NCBI GenBank assembly: GCA_964531805.1
Contig: CAZHGE010000003.1
Coordinates: 15,245 to 79,244, forward strand
Source of the DNA: RGIG8767 sp964531805
GTDB lineage: Bacteria > Bacillota > Clostridia > Lachnospirales > Lachnospiraceae
Length of the DNA stretch: 64,000 nt
Direction: 5' to 3'
Shown here: positions 1 to 9,179 of the stretch, piece by piece
How positions within the stretch are numbered: position 1 is the first letter of the stretch
Layout: each line of letters starts with the position of its first letter
Notes under the pieces: model-generated
The model's input: only the letters and a program-made list of their open reading frames with translations
What the model was told of the DNA's origin: nothing
Databases searched by the model: none
Position numbers and translations under genes: made by a program

Positions 1-1617
1 TTCCGTATCATTATCCAGTGCGGAAGTTGCTTCATCCAAAACAAGCACTTCTGGATCTTCATACAACGCTCTGGCAATACCAATTCGCTGTCTCTGACCA
101 CCTGAAATACGGATACCTCTTTCTCCAATACCAGTATCCAATCCATCTGGAAGGCCACGCACAAACTCATCCAACTGTGCTTCCTTTAACACAGCCCATA
201 CTCGTTCATCATCAATATCTTCATCTGCAAAACCAAATGCTATGTTTTTGCGGATGGTGGAATCAATCATAAAAATGGTCTGCGGAATGTAACCGATATT
301 TTTTAACCAGCCTTCGTAATTAGAAGATACATCTACTCCATCCGCCATGATCTTTCCAGTCTGCAGCTGCAAAAGCCCTAACATAACGTCCACAATGGTT
401 GTCTTGCCTGAACCAGAAGTTCCCACAATCCCAATGGCAGACCCAATCGGAATCGTCATATCTGCATGATTAAAAATAAGTGTCTCGGTATTGGGATACT
501 TATATGTGATGTCCTGCAAAGTGATCTCTTTTCTAATATCCATTTTGTCAATCTTCTTTGCATGCTCGTATGCTTCTACATCATATACAATACTCTCATC
601 ATGAATGTCCTCCTGTAAATGATCGGATACACCCATAAAAAATGGCTCAAAATAAGAGATATTCGTCAAATAATTGTTAATACGGTTGGCACTTGGAATC
701 AGACGCATCGCTGCCAGACCAAAGGTAGTCAACTGTGGCAGCATCTCTGTTACAGATGCTCCCTGAAGCATAACAATTAACATATACAAAACAAGACCTG
801 CAATACAAACCGTTTCAATCAACAGACGCGGTGTGGAGTTAAACAGATTGTATCTCTGAACCGCGCTCACATAACCAAATCCACATTTCGCATATTCATT
901 AATAAAATACTGCTCTTTATTGGCAATCTTAATTTCTTTGATTCCCATAACCGCCTGTTCAATCCACTTAAACAAACCGGAATAATAATCCTGGTTTTCC
1001 TTTCCCGCTTTTACCATGATTGGTTTGATTACCACTTTAATCAAAATCAGCACCACAATAAGCAACGCTGCAATAACCATAATCATCTGTGCATCCACTA
1101 CTAAAAGCACCGCCACAAGGCATGCAAACACCACCGCTTCACTTACCAACTGAAGCAGACTCAAAATAAGCCCGTACATATTGTTTACATCCGAAGTAAT
1201 ACTTCTTTGGATTACCGCAGTATCTGCATTCAGATAATATTCATATGGACGATTCATAAAGTTAATCATCATTTTACGCGATGTTGTAAACTGATTGGTA
1301 TATACAAAACGCAGCTGTACAACACTCTGTAAAAACAAAAACAGATTCTTTAATACGAATGCCCCAATCAATGCCAACATCATGACAATAGTAAACTGGG
1401 TTACACTGGTAAGCCCAAGCCCATTATACAGAGCCGCAAAATATTTATTGTTCACTACCGCCTCTGGATCTAACAGTACTTCAATAACTGGAATTACAAC
1501 AGAAATACTCAAGCTTTCCAGCACACCGCCAATCAGCATTAAAAATACGATCAGCACCATCAGTCTCTTCTGTTTTGCGTCCAAAAGACGATTCATTTTC
1601 TTTAATATCTTAATCAT
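1..1617 (-). CDS. ABC transporter, PglK-like lipid-linked glycan flippase (3' end outside window)
   Basis: This is a fused permease-ATPase with 539 residues visible; the C-terminus lies beyond the window edge. The N-terminal ~300 residues contain about six membrane helices of an ABC exporter domain. The nucleotide-binding domain follows, with Walker A GTSGSGKTT near residue 400, signature ISGGQRQR near 500 and Walker B VLVLDEATSALD near 520; the H-loop would be outside. Architecture and context (last gene of a glycan locus) fit the PglK/WlaB type that flips undecaprenyl-linked oligosaccharides. A GGAG site nine bases before the ATG supports the start. No Wzx flippase is visible in the window, so this is the best candidate exporter. 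Family assignment is secure; the exact substrate is inferred. Confidence 0.88.
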   Translation of the reverse strand, partial: MIKILKKMNRLLDAKQKRLMVLIVFLMLIGGVLESLSISVVIPVIEVLLDPEAVVNNKYFAALYNGLGLTSVTQFTIVMMLALIGAFVLKNLFLFLQSVVQLRFVYTNQFTTSRKMMINFMNRPYEYYLNADTAVIQRSITSDVNNMYGLILSLLQLVSEAVVFACLVAVLLVVDAQMIMVIAALLIVVLILIKVVIKPIMVKAGKENQDYYSGLFKWIEQAVMGIKEIKIANKEQYFINEYAKCGFGYVSAVQRYNLFNSTPRLLIETVCIAGLVLYMLIVMLQGASVTEMLPQLTTFGLAAMRLIPSANRINNYLTNISYFEPFFMGVSDHLQEDIHDESIVYDVEAYEHAKKIDKMDIRKEITLQDITYKYPNTETLIFNHADMTIPIGSAIGIVGTSGSGKTTIVDVMLGLLQLQTGKIMADGVDVSSNYEGWLKNIGYIPQTIFMIDSTIRKNIAFGFADEDIDDERVWAVLKEAQLDEFVRGLPDGLDTGIGERGIRISGGQRQRIGIARALYEDPEVLVLDEATSALDNDTE

Positions 1618-1671
1618 GTGTCAATACTCCAAATTCATTTGGCATATATTCTGTATGAAATGTACTCATTT

Positions 1672-2736
1672 CTACATTATCTTTTTAAATATGAATGCTC
1701 TGATCCAGTCTATTATCATACAAACTGCAAACAAACAGACTACTACCAAAACCATATACGGGATAAACAAAAGACTTGCCTGTACACTTTCCACCCCAAA
1801 CCAGCCCGTCCACAAATCACGGATAGCTATATTTTCATGAATCAAATATACCCCAAATGTATACGGTGCAATCTTACATAAAAATCTAGTCAACTGATTG
1901 TTCTTTGGCTGCCAATGCTTAAAAGCAAAAAAGCAGGCAAGAGAGGCAGTCAGAGTGAGTATATGATTATAAGTAAACATCATATCCATATAATAATCAA
2001 ATTTACCAATCCGGGCAGTAATCATACCCAAAACTAAACTTCCTACAAAGGTAATCAATGCTGTTACCACATAAACCACAGCACTCTTTTTACCAGATGT
2101 AAATACACAAAACCGTCCAATCTGTAAACCACCTTCTGCAGTTCCATACAGTTTAATATAGGCTGCAATCAAAAACAGGCATATAAACCACGGATAGTCA
2201 TACCCATAGTTATCAGTCGCCAGCAAGATAGGACTAATTGATTTAAATACACAAAAATACAGCAAAAGTACGCCGATGGTTATTTCCAATTGCTTTTTTG
2301 ATAACTGTTTTACACCTGCTGCCAAAACAGGACTCAACATAAACATCAATACATATGCCGTAGCAAACCAATAATGATCCATCTGAAGCGGCAATACTGC
2401 TGTAATCCAGTCATAAACAGACCATTCCTGCACATTTCCAATTCCTATAAAACAGCATACAATAGGAATCAACAAGGAATAAAAAAGCACCTGGGCTGCA
2501 AGTCTGACCAGTTTTTTCCATTTCCACTCTGCATCTACCAGAAAATAACCTGCTATCAGCACATAACAGTTAGCAGCTACGATACAAAAGGATTCTATCA
2601 TCCACGCAGAAATATTTACCACCGACAAATCACTTGATAGAGGCTGCAAAATTCCACCTCGCTGCATAAAATGCATGGCCACAATCATCATCATTGCCAC
2701 AACACGTAAAACTTCAAAGTTTGACTGTCTTTTCAC
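1672..2736 (-). CDS. Acyltransferase 3 family membrane O-acyltransferase
   Basis: This is a 354-residue polytopic protein with about ten hydrophobic helices. It opens with FEVLRVVAMMMIVAMHF, the RxxA...H signature of the acyltransferase-3 (OafA/WecH) family; the His in that first helix is the expected catalytic residue. It likely O-acylates a sugar of the glycan on the cytoplasmic or lipid-linked side. An upstream in-frame ATG at 2796 exists, but I chose the GTG at 2736: GGGAGG sits six bases before it and it avoids overlap with the preceding gene, whose stop is at 2756. It lies between the sialyltransferase-like gene and the ABC flippase. The acyl group and acceptor are unknown. Confidence 0.88.
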   Translation of the reverse strand: MKRQSNFEVLRVVAMMMIVAMHFMQRGGILQPLSSDLSVVNISAWMIESFCIVAANCYVLIAGYFLVDAEWKWKKLVRLAAQVLFYSLLIPIVCCFIGIGNVQEWSVYDWITAVLPLQMDHYWFATAYVLMFMLSPVLAAGVKQLSKKQLEITIGVLLLYFCVFKSISPILLATDNYGYDYPWFICLFLIAAYIKLYGTAEGGLQIGRFCVFTSGKKSAVVYVVTALITFVGSLVLGMITARIGKFDYYMDMMFTYNHILTLTASLACFFAFKHWQPKNNQLTRFLCKIAPYTFGVYLIHENIAIRDLWTGWFGVESVQASLLFIPYMVLVVVCLFAVCMIIDWIRAFIFKKIM

Positions 2737-2755
2737 ACAAGACCTCCCAGTTTTG

Positions 2756-3823
2756 CTATATACGTTCATTTTTCCGATGTACTTCAGGATTTTCATATCG
2801 ATCTAGAAAATCCATTCCCAAAAATACAACTTCTCCGGAAAACTTAATGGATCCAGGCATTGTAATGACAGAAATTACTTTATCGAAATTCATTTCCGGA
2901 ATAAAGTTAAGGACTTCCATTGGAAATTTACCTTCTATAACAATATTTTCCGGAAATAGTTTTTTATAATCCAATTCGTCACGCGGATGAGGTTTCACTA
3001 CTGCCACTGCGCCCTCGCAATACTCTTTGATCACATCTTTAAAGAGCCGTTCTCTTACATCTAATGCACATAAAGGTTCTGTTAAGACTAAATATTTGGG
3101 CAGGTCTGCCGGCACTTTTTTTATCTGCTCGTCCAATTCCGGCATTTTCTCTATAAAAACATTTACAAGTAGTCTTTTATCTTCCTGCGTCAAACTGTCA
3201 TACATAACATTCCTTGGTTTTTCAATAAAATTAGGCAGTGGACAAGGGCAACTGGAAATATCATTCACTTCCATATCCAAACAGTACTTACCATATCCAT
3301 TCTGAATAAAAATCAAATTCTTGGATGCCATCCATGCTTTTAATTTAAAATGTCCCCGATTATCATACCGAGCCGCATCGTATAGTTTTAAACAGTTTAA
3401 ACCATCTTCCAGTGCATGATAGTAAATCTTTTTATACGATAAGTAGTATCCAATCGGATCCGAATCACAGAACACATAAACATCCTTATACTGTTTAAAA
3501 TCAACCGGTACATCCGCCTCCAATAATTTGCCAAATTTCTTAGTAAAAATAATTCGGTTTATCATATTGGTAATAACATTATTCGTATCCTTGCGGTATT
3601 TTTCTAATTCCGGAAAACAACTATCCTTTTTTTCATCATACATAAGAACATCTTCAAATAAACCGCTTTTTTTCACACGTTCATCCAAAGTTCCAAAATC
3701 ATTGGACAACTTGCTCAAAATAAGCGTCGCTTTTCCCTGTTCTTCTTTTGGCAGTAACAATTCCTTTACCATGGCGATCAATGCATGATAATACGTATGA
3801 CATACATATACTCGATTTTTCAT
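2756..3823 (-). CDS. Sialyltransferase-like glycosyltransferase (GT52-type), candidate nonulosonate transferase
   Basis: This 355-residue soluble protein begins with RVYVCHTYYHALIA, typical of CMP-sialic-acid-dependent lipooligosaccharide sialyltransferases. The middle contains YHALEDGLN, and the C-terminal half has KPHPRDELDY followed by a Glu/Ser-rich nucleotide-binding stretch ending in MPGSIKFSGE. These fit the GT52/polysialyltransferase superfamily. The pathway genes for CMP-pseudaminate lie directly upstream in the same transcription unit, so the likely donor is CMP-pseudaminic acid or a derivative. Family level is fairly confident; donor choice is inference from context. Only four bases separate it from the upstream GT2 gene. 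Confidence 0.75.
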   Translation of the reverse strand: MKNRVYVCHTYYHALIAMVKELLLPKEEQGKATLILSKLSNDFGTLDERVKKSGLFEDVLMYDEKKDSCFPELEKYRKDTNNVITNMINRIIFTKKFGKLLEADVPVDFKQYKDVYVFCDSDPIGYYLSYKKIYYHALEDGLNCLKLYDAARYDNRGHFKLKAWMASKNLIFIQNGYGKYCLDMEVNDISSCPCPLPNFIEKPRNVMYDSLTQEDKRLLVNVFIEKMPELDEQIKKVPADLPKYLVLTEPLCALDVRERLFKDVIKEYCEGAVAVVKPHPRDELDYKKLFPENIVIEGKFPMEVLNFIPEMNFDKVISVITMPGSIKFSGEVVFLGMDFLDRYENPEVHRKNERI

Positions 3824-3827
3824 AACC

Positions 3828-4856
3828 CTACTTTTTTAACTTCTTTCTGAAATTGCGGTATGCCCACAATAATTTATAATATACAACAAACTGCAAAGTA
3901 CTCTTCTGCTGCATGGCTATCAGTTTTTTCTCTTCTGGGTGGGTCTTTTCCATGTAATAGGTATTCTTCTGAAAATTTGGAAAATAATCTCTGATTTCAC
4001 GACCCAGTTTTTCTACAAATCCCAGTCTGACAGGTCTGACTCCCACCATATAAGTAAAAAGTGTGTTTACATAATGAAGCACGGTAAAACTATATTCCAG
4101 TTCACTATAAAACTCATCATAATAATGAAACTTCTTTGCCTGTTCAATCATAATCTTCGCCGCATCCACACGATCCTGACAACGTCTTTCCGAAATCGTA
4201 TGCACAGTAGAATTACCATGCTGATAATAGAAATACAACGGTTCATCAATATATTCAAAATGCTTGTTCAAGATCACATAAGACTTGCCCACCGCATTAT
4301 CTTCATAAAAAATATTCTCCGGGAAAAACAATTCGTGTTCTAATATAAACTGTCTTTTGTATATTTTGATTACCAGGCTTCCTGAATTAAGAATCAAACT
4401 CTTTCTTTTCTCATGATCCAGCACACCGGACTGCTCCATATGGTTATTATGCACTCCCGCAGTTGCTTCAAAGGTATGATGATCCACCAGACAATAATCA
4501 CATCCCACAATATCTGCTCCTGTCTGTGTAGCACGGGTAATCAGCTTTTCATAAAAATCAGGCACAATCCAGTCATCGCTATCGATAAAACCAATCCACT
4601 CTCCCTTTGCTTCCCGAATGCCAATATTCTTGGCACCTCCCTGGCGCTTATTGACTGGAGAATGAATTGCTCGAAATTTTTCAGGATATTTCTGCTCATA
4701 ATCCCTCAAAACATCCAACGAATTATCCGTAGAGCAGTCATCAACTGCAATAATCTCATAATCTGTAATCGTTTGGTTGATAAGTGAATCCAGACAAAAA
4801 TTCAATTTTCCATCTGCTGCCATATTATAAACCGGCACAATAATAGATAATTGCAT
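3828..4856 (-). CDS. Glycosyltransferase family 2
   Basis: This is a 342-residue GT-A fold glycosyltransferase. Visible motifs are LSIIVPVYN at the N-terminus, VDDCSTDNS near residue 40 (nucleotide binding) and GFIDSDDW near residue 90 (DXD metal site). The C-terminal ~150 residues are a helical acceptor-binding region, with a basic tail. It is the first gene after a promoter at 4890-4918 and so heads a small unit with the sialyltransferase-like, acyltransferase and ABC transporter genes. It probably adds a sugar to the lipid-linked repeat unit. Donor and acceptor cannot be told from sequence. Confidence 0.92.
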   Translation of the reverse strand: MQLSIIVPVYNMAADGKLNFCLDSLINQTITDYEIIAVDDCSTDNSLDVLRDYEQKYPEKFRAIHSPVNKRQGGAKNIGIREAKGEWIGFIDSDDWIVPDFYEKLITRATQTGADIVGCDYCLVDHHTFEATAGVHNNHMEQSGVLDHEKRKSLILNSGSLVIKIYKRQFILEHELFFPENIFYEDNAVGKSYVILNKHFEYIDEPLYFYYQHGNSTVHTISERRCQDRVDAAKIMIEQAKKFHYYDEFYSELEYSFTVLHYVNTLFTYMVGVRPVRLGFVEKLGREIRDYFPNFQKNTYYMEKTHPEEKKLIAMQQKSTLQFVVYYKLLWAYRNFRKKLKK

Positions 4857-4889
4857 AGTTTCTCACCTTAAAATATACTTTGACATTTT

Positions 4890-4918
4890 ATTGTATCACA
4901 AAAGCATAAAAATGTCAC
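4890..4918 (-). promoter_or_regulatory. Sigma-A-type promoter for the GT2-sialyltransferase unit
   Basis: On the minus strand GTGACA (4918-4913) is followed after exactly 17 bases by TACAAT (4895-4890). The start of transcription would be near 4883, about 27 bases before the ATG at 4856. The -35 box lies inside the 3' arm of the hairpin that follows pseG. Confidence 0.6.
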
Positions 4919-4997
4919 ATAAATTGAAAGAAGCCCTGCGTTTCCAGAAAGCATTTGCTTCCAGAAAGTTTCAACTCTCTTTCAATCTATGTGACAT
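4912..4997 (-). terminator. Long hairpin after pseG, probable terminator
   Basis: Bases 4979-4997 pair with 4912-4930 in a 19-bp stem with one mismatch, starting two bases after the pseG stop. The inner part carries two CCAGAAAG copies. On the minus strand the 3' arm runs into TTTTTATG, a modest T tract. It likely ends part of the pse transcript before the promoter at 4890-4918 restarts it. Confidence 0.6.
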
Positions 4998-4998
4998 C

Positions 4999-6006
4999 TT
5001 ATTTTAACAAAGCTTCAGCAATCCTTTCAGCACCTCTGCCGTCCACCATCTGCTGCATTCTGACGGAACGCGATTCCCTCAAAGCTTTTTCTTTATCGTA
5101 TTTCTCATATAAATTTATTACATTTGTGAAGATATCATCGTTTCGAACATCCCCGGCATAATCAATCATTTCATCCTCTGCAAACTGTTTCACATTATAC
5201 AACTGATTGTCTGCAAAAGAATAGGATATCGTCGGCGTTCCCACGGCACATAATTCATATAAGGTTGTGCCTCCTGCGGAAATAGCCAAATCTACCTCTT
5301 TCATATAATCTTCTAAATTTGGAATATTTTGATGAAATACCAAATTAGGATATTCTTTATATGTCTCTTTTAATGCTTCATAGCCTTCGTAAAATCTACC
5401 GCAGACGGCAATCAATGTAACATCTTTATCCTTGAATTTTTCTACCATCCGGTCGATTATATGATTCGAATCCGATCCCCCTGAAAGCAGAAGTATCTTT
5501 TGGATCCGGTCACAAATTGCTTTAGGAGGACAGTTTTGGAACACCTTTCGCAAAGGAACATATTCCATTCCCAGATAATATCCAACTGCTCCTTTATATT
5601 TCCCATAAGAAAAGGCATTAAAATAATTTGCGTAACAAATTAACTTATGCACAGGATAGGGAAACGCATCCAGATCATCCAAATAAATAACCTGTACCTT
5701 CTCTTTTAATTTTTGTAAATACTTCGATGTTACCTGATAACTATCCACCAGTATCTTTTCTATTTTCTGTTCCTGAATGAGTTTCAATAGTTTTGGAAGT
5801 TCCTCTTCCATATGCTGCCAGTCACTATCAAGAACAATAGATTGGTACCCTCTGTTTTCTATTGTTTCCACCGGATACTCATCTGCTGCTATAAATACAA
5901 CATTGCCGCCAAGTCGCCGTATTTCGTCTGCAATAGACAGACATCGCATCACATGCCCTGTCGCGATTACCGGATTCATATCCACACGAATACATATATT
6001 CTGCAT
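4999..6006 (-). CDS. pseG: UDP-2,4-diacetamido-2,4,6-trideoxy-altropyranose hydrolase PseG
   Basis: This 335-residue enzyme removes UDP from the bis-acylated altropyranose intermediate, the fourth step of pseudaminic acid synthesis. The GT-B-like N-terminal domain starts with RVDMNPVIATGHVMRC; its GH motif holds the His that acts as base in the PseG family. The C-terminal UDP-binding domain contains LLSGGSDSN and SAGGTTLYELCAVGTP. Length matches the stand-alone PseG family with no fused GNAT domain; acetylation is supplied by the separate GNAT gene at 9180. It lies 12 bases after pseI. It is cytoplasmic and well supported. Confidence 0.93.
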   Translation of the reverse strand: MQNICIRVDMNPVIATGHVMRCLSIADEIRRLGGNVVFIAADEYPVETIENRGYQSIVLDSDWQHMEEELPKLLKLIQEQKIEKILVDSYQVTSKYLQKLKEKVQVIYLDDLDAFPYPVHKLICYANYFNAFSYGKYKGAVGYYLGMEYVPLRKVFQNCPPKAICDRIQKILLLSGGSDSNHIIDRMVEKFKDKDVTLIAVCGRFYEGYEALKETYKEYPNLVFHQNIPNLEDYMKEVDLAISAGGTTLYELCAVGTPTISYSFADNQLYNVKQFAEDEMIDYAGDVRNDDIFTNVINLYEKYDKEKALRESRSVRMQQMVDGRGAERIAEALLK

Positions 6007-6018
6007 ATTTTTGGTCTC

Positions 6019-7068
6019 CTACCGGTCCACTCCACCAATCAATGAATGCGAAAGCGGCATTCCTCTTTCAATATCCTCTAAAGCCACCTGTCCTAACACT
6101 TCTTCATAATATTTGGGTGCCAAACCATGCCCCGGGCGAATAACTCTGATATTTTCTTCTGTCAACCGCTCTCCTTTTTTAATATCCTTAACACAGAAAA
6201 TGGAACGACGGAATGTGGTATTACTCTTTTCCTGCTTCGTTGCTCCATAGGCCACTCGTCCGATTGCTTTTTCAGCCTGTCTCACATCCTTTACCATCTG
6301 TGAAAACTCAGCCGGATTCATTGAAAAAGAAGCATCCGGATTCTCAATAGCACGATCCAGGCAAAAATGTTTTTCAATAATCTTAGCCCCCAGCGCAACT
6401 GCAGTCACAGCTCCCACCGATCCCATGGAATGATCGGACAAACCTGTCGGCACATGGAATACCTCTGCCATATTTTTCATAGTCATTAAATTCATTTCAT
6501 CCGTAATCGCAGGATAAGCACTTGCACAGCGCAAAAGTGCCAATTGGTCATTTCCCTGACTTCTTATCGCATTTACTGCTTCCTCAATCTCGCCCAAAGA
6601 AGACATTCCCGTTGACATAATAATCGGTTTCCCTTTGGATGCTACATATTTAATCAATGGAATATCCACAATTTCGAAAGAAGCGATTTTATAAAAACCG
6701 ATTCCCATTTCTTCTAAAAAGTCCACAGAAGATTTATCAAACGGAGTCGAAAAAAAATCCAGGCCAATAGATTCTGCTTCTTTCTTCAGTTCCGGCTGCC
6801 ATTCCCATGGAGTATAGGCTTTTTGATACAGCTGATAAAGATTCTCGCCATTCCAGGTCCCTTCCCCTATATGAAAATAAGGTTTATCACAGGCTATTGT
6901 CATAGTATCTGCCGTATAGGTTTGAATCTTAATACAGTCCGCTCCTGCCTCTTTTGCTGCATGTATAATCTTTTTTGCATTTTCAATGTCTCCCGCATGG
7001 TTAGCTGACATTTCTGCAATTATATATGCTGGTGCATCGCCGCCGATCTCACGATTTCCTATTTTCAT
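6019..7068 (-). CDS. pseI: Pseudaminic acid synthase PseI (NeuB family)
   Basis: This 349-residue enzyme condenses the 6-deoxy-altrose product of PseG with phosphoenolpyruvate to give pseudaminic acid. The TIM-barrel NeuB domain spans roughly residues 10-280 with AEMSANH, IQTYTADTMT, STPFD, STGMSS and EKHF. A C-terminal SAF (antifreeze-like) domain occupies about 290-349 with KKGERLTEENI and RPGHGL. AEMSANH and ADTMT are characteristic of PseI rather than NeuB or LegI. It sits between pseF (three-base gap) and pseG. Confidence 0.94.
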   Translation of the reverse strand: MKIGNREIGGDAPAYIIAEMSANHAGDIENAKKIIHAAKEAGADCIKIQTYTADTMTIACDKPYFHIGEGTWNGENLYQLYQKAYTPWEWQPELKKEAESIGLDFFSTPFDKSSVDFLEEMGIGFYKIASFEIVDIPLIKYVASKGKPIIMSTGMSSLGEIEEAVNAIRSQGNDQLALLRCASAYPAITDEMNLMTMKNMAEVFHVPTGLSDHSMGSVGAVTAVALGAKIIEKHFCLDRAIENPDASFSMNPAEFSQMVKDVRQAEKAIGRVAYGATKQEKSNTTFRRSIFCVKDIKKGERLTEENIRVIRPGHGLAPKYYEEVLGQVALEDIERGMPLSHSLIGGVDR

Positions 7069-7071
7069 ATT

Positions 7072-7770
7072 CTACTTCCTTTCACGCACTAACTCATATT
7101 TTAACTCTGCCAGTTTCCAGTCAATCTCATTGTCAATGTCCTGCATCTCCAATTCCGAAACCTCAATGGCACCTGTGTTTTTGGTAATCATTTTGGGTGT
7201 CTGCAAAAATCTCTTTGCATCCAGCACATAAAACTGTCCACAATCATGATAAATGGTTTCCAAATCCTGAGAACGCGTAAGCGCATATTCTTCCCATTTA
7301 AAAGAAACCTTTCCGCCATCCTTTATCAATCCCCGCAAAGGCGGAAATGAAAAAGGAACGACTGGCAATACGCTGTCATATTTGTTTTTTTCCAGCAAAT
7401 CAACCGCCTCTTTTAATCTTTCACCAGTAACAAAAGGAGCTGTTGGATAAATACAGCATACTTCATCAAAAGAAATCCCAGTCTTCTCATATTCCATAAG
7501 TACTTCCAAAATTACATCTGCCGTAGAAGCATAATCATTAGAGGTTTTTTCACTTCGCAGAAATGGAACTTCTGCTCCCGCCTGCCTTGCAATTCCTGCA
7601 ATCTCCTCACTATCCGTAGATACCATTACTGTATCAAACACACCGGCATCTTTCGCCGCTTGAATGGAATAAGTTATAATTGGCTTTCCGCAGAAATCTC
7701 GAATATTTTTCTTTGGAATCCTTTTACTTCCCCCACGGGCAGTAATAATTGCAATCCTTTTCATACTCAT
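7072..7770 (-). CDS. pseF: Pseudaminic acid cytidylyltransferase PseF
   Basis: This 232-residue cytidylyltransferase activates pseudaminic acid with CTP to CMP-pseudaminate. The N-terminal nucleotide-binding signature ITARGGSKRIPKKNIR is complete; IITYSIQAAKDAGVFDTVMVSTD and the central YPTAPF motif are typical of the PseF/NeuA family. The short single-domain length fits PseF better than bifunctional NeuA. AAAGG lies about seven bases before the first ATG, supporting this start over the second ATG two codons later. It is co-transcribed with the PIG-L gene upstream and pseI downstream. Confidence 0.93.
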   Translation of the reverse strand: MSMKRIAIITARGGSKRIPKKNIRDFCGKPIITYSIQAAKDAGVFDTVMVSTDSEEIAGIARQAGAEVPFLRSEKTSNDYASTADVILEVLMEYEKTGISFDEVCCIYPTAPFVTGERLKEAVDLLEKNKYDSVLPVVPFSFPPLRGLIKDGGKVSFKWEEYALTRSQDLETIYHDCGQFYVLDAKRFLQTPKMITKNTGAIEVSELEMQDIDNEIDWKLAELKYELVRERK

Positions 7771-7789
7771 TTCTATACCTTTCTACTAT

Positions 7790-8485
7790 TTAATCTTCAT
7801 CCTTTGCATGACATTCTCTTAACAACATAAATGCCTCTGCCAGTTCAAATCCCACATTGCTTCCTCTCAATTTCCCTAATGCCCGCAATGCTTCACCGCT
7901 TCTCGGATGCGGATAAACAGTACTCTCACTTCTATAACATGCCATACCCTCAACCTTGGCTTCCAAAGTATCGGTTACATCAAAATAAACATTTGGAGTA
8001 AATGGTTCGTTATAAACATAATTCCATTCCGTACTACTTGGAGTCTCAAAAGCATATATTTTTTTAACACCATATTCACCTACGGGTCTACAGGCAGTCA
8101 GTACAGCTTCGCATGTGCGCCTGTGATCGATATTAAGATCTCCATGATGATGTGTAAAAATCGTATCCGGCTTGTATTTCTCCACATATTTTGATACTAC
8201 CTTGATGATATCGAGCAAATCTACTTCATCCATACGATTATCCGGGAATCCACAAAACTCAATACTCTGATAACCAACAATTTGCGCTGCTTTTTTTGCA
8301 TCCTCTTTTAATTCATCTAATTCCTTTTGATCAGCCTCATCCCTCTTATCCGATCTGGAAGTGATGCCTTCTGCCATGATAACTGCATGAACTTCTTTTC
8401 CGGCATTAGCAAATCTTCTTATCGTTCCTCCCAGTCCGAGCAATTCATCATCCGGATGTGCTGCCACTACCAAAATTTTTTCCAT
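7790..8485 (-). CDS. PIG-L family N-deacetylase
   Basis: This 231-residue zinc-dependent deacetylase belongs to the PIG-L/LmbE family. The metal-binding AHPDDE lies at residues 9-14 and the second site HHHGDLNIDHR near residue 110. Family members remove N-acetyl groups from GlcNAc-type sugars. Lying between pseF and a formyltransferase-like gene (zero-base gap to the latter), it is well placed to deacetylate a pseudaminate intermediate or the finished sugar so that another acyl group can be installed. That role is inference. No TM or signal segment is seen, so it is cytoplasmic. Confidence 0.88.
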   Translation of the reverse strand: MEKILVVAAHPDDELLGLGGTIRRFANAGKEVHAVIMAEGITSRSDKRDEADQKELDELKEDAKKAAQIVGYQSIEFCGFPDNRMDEVDLLDIIKVVSKYVEKYKPDTIFTHHHGDLNIDHRRTCEAVLTACRPVGEYGVKKIYAFETPSSTEWNYVYNEPFTPNVYFDVTDTLEAKVEGMACYRSESTVYPHPRSGEALRALGKLRGSNVGFELAEAFMLLRECHAKDED

Positions 8486-9178
8486 TTATTCATCCCTCCT
8501 CGTTATCTCTGCCGCCGCGCACACTTTTTCACCATCCAAACGTGCATTTCTAAAGTATATCCTCATGTCATCAATATCTTTATAAGCTGTTGGATAACCT
8601 TCCCCATCCAGCATACGGATATAATCGTATATCTGTCTTTGTGTCAATCCTTCCGGTATCTCACTCTGCTCCGGAGTTCTCCGCTTAAAGGTCACAACCT
8701 TTCCTTCTTGTGGCTGAGGAATAAGATTTTCATTCATAAATTCTGGTATCATTTCATTAAAAACAACTGTTGATACCCTGCTTAAGATTTCATCTGCATT
8801 TCCAGTACTGATATCCATTGACCGTTTTAAATAAATTGGTCCGGTATCCACTCCCTTATCCACTCTTATCGCCGAAATCTTTGTCTCATAAATCCCCCTC
8901 ACAATAAGATTCTGCAAGGGACTTCCACCCCTGCCAAAAGGCAGATCCGTCATATGAAAAACAATACATTCATAGGAATCAAATATCTCCTGTGGAATAA
9001 TCCAGGACCAGTGCGGAAAAAAGATATATCTTGGATTAATTTCATTCAAAAACTCTACAGTAAGTTTCTCTTTCTCTGTAATCAGATGAAACGTTTCATT
9101 CGGAAATGTCTCCATCAGTTTTTTACTATTTTCTATGTTCCATGATTTTGTTGTTGCAATCACATATTGTGCCATCAT
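8486..9178 (-). CDS. Formyltransferase-like enzyme, candidate sugar N-formyltransferase
   Basis: This 230-residue protein resembles the methionyl-tRNA formyltransferase fold used by sugar N-formyltransferases. The region CIVFHMTDLP (71-80) aligns with the HxSLLP loop, followed by FGRGGSPLQN and by VDKGVDTGPI, whose Asp111 matches the conserved catalytic Asp. His75 is present, but the usual Asn two residues before it is Val73. It sits between the GNAT (one-base gap) and the PIG-L deacetylase inside the pse operon, so it may formylate the 4-amino group of the UDP-altrose intermediate or a deacetylated pseudaminate. Substrate and activity are inferred, and the Asn loss lowers certainty. The start could also be the second ATG at 9175. 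Confidence 0.78.
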   Translation of the reverse strand: MMAQYVIATTKSWNIENSKKLMETFPNETFHLITEKEKLTVEFLNEINPRYIFFPHWSWIIPQEIFDSYECIVFHMTDLPFGRGGSPLQNLIVRGIYETKISAIRVDKGVDTGPIYLKRSMDISTGNADEILSRVSTVVFNEMIPEFMNENLIPQPQEGKVVTFKRRTPEQSEIPEGLTQRQIYDYIRMLDGEGYPTAYKDIDDMRIYFRNARLDGEKVCAAAEITRRDE

Positions 9179-9179
9179 G

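Noticed and set aside
1295..1840. 181-residue plus-strand open frame
   Set aside because: It is antisense to the ABC transporter and acyltransferase genes, low-complexity, with no family resemblance.
4912..4997. Fifth copy of the palindromic repeat family
   Set aside because: It is a long hairpin but has none of the GCACGCTC, GGTAC or AAGTACCG core blocks.
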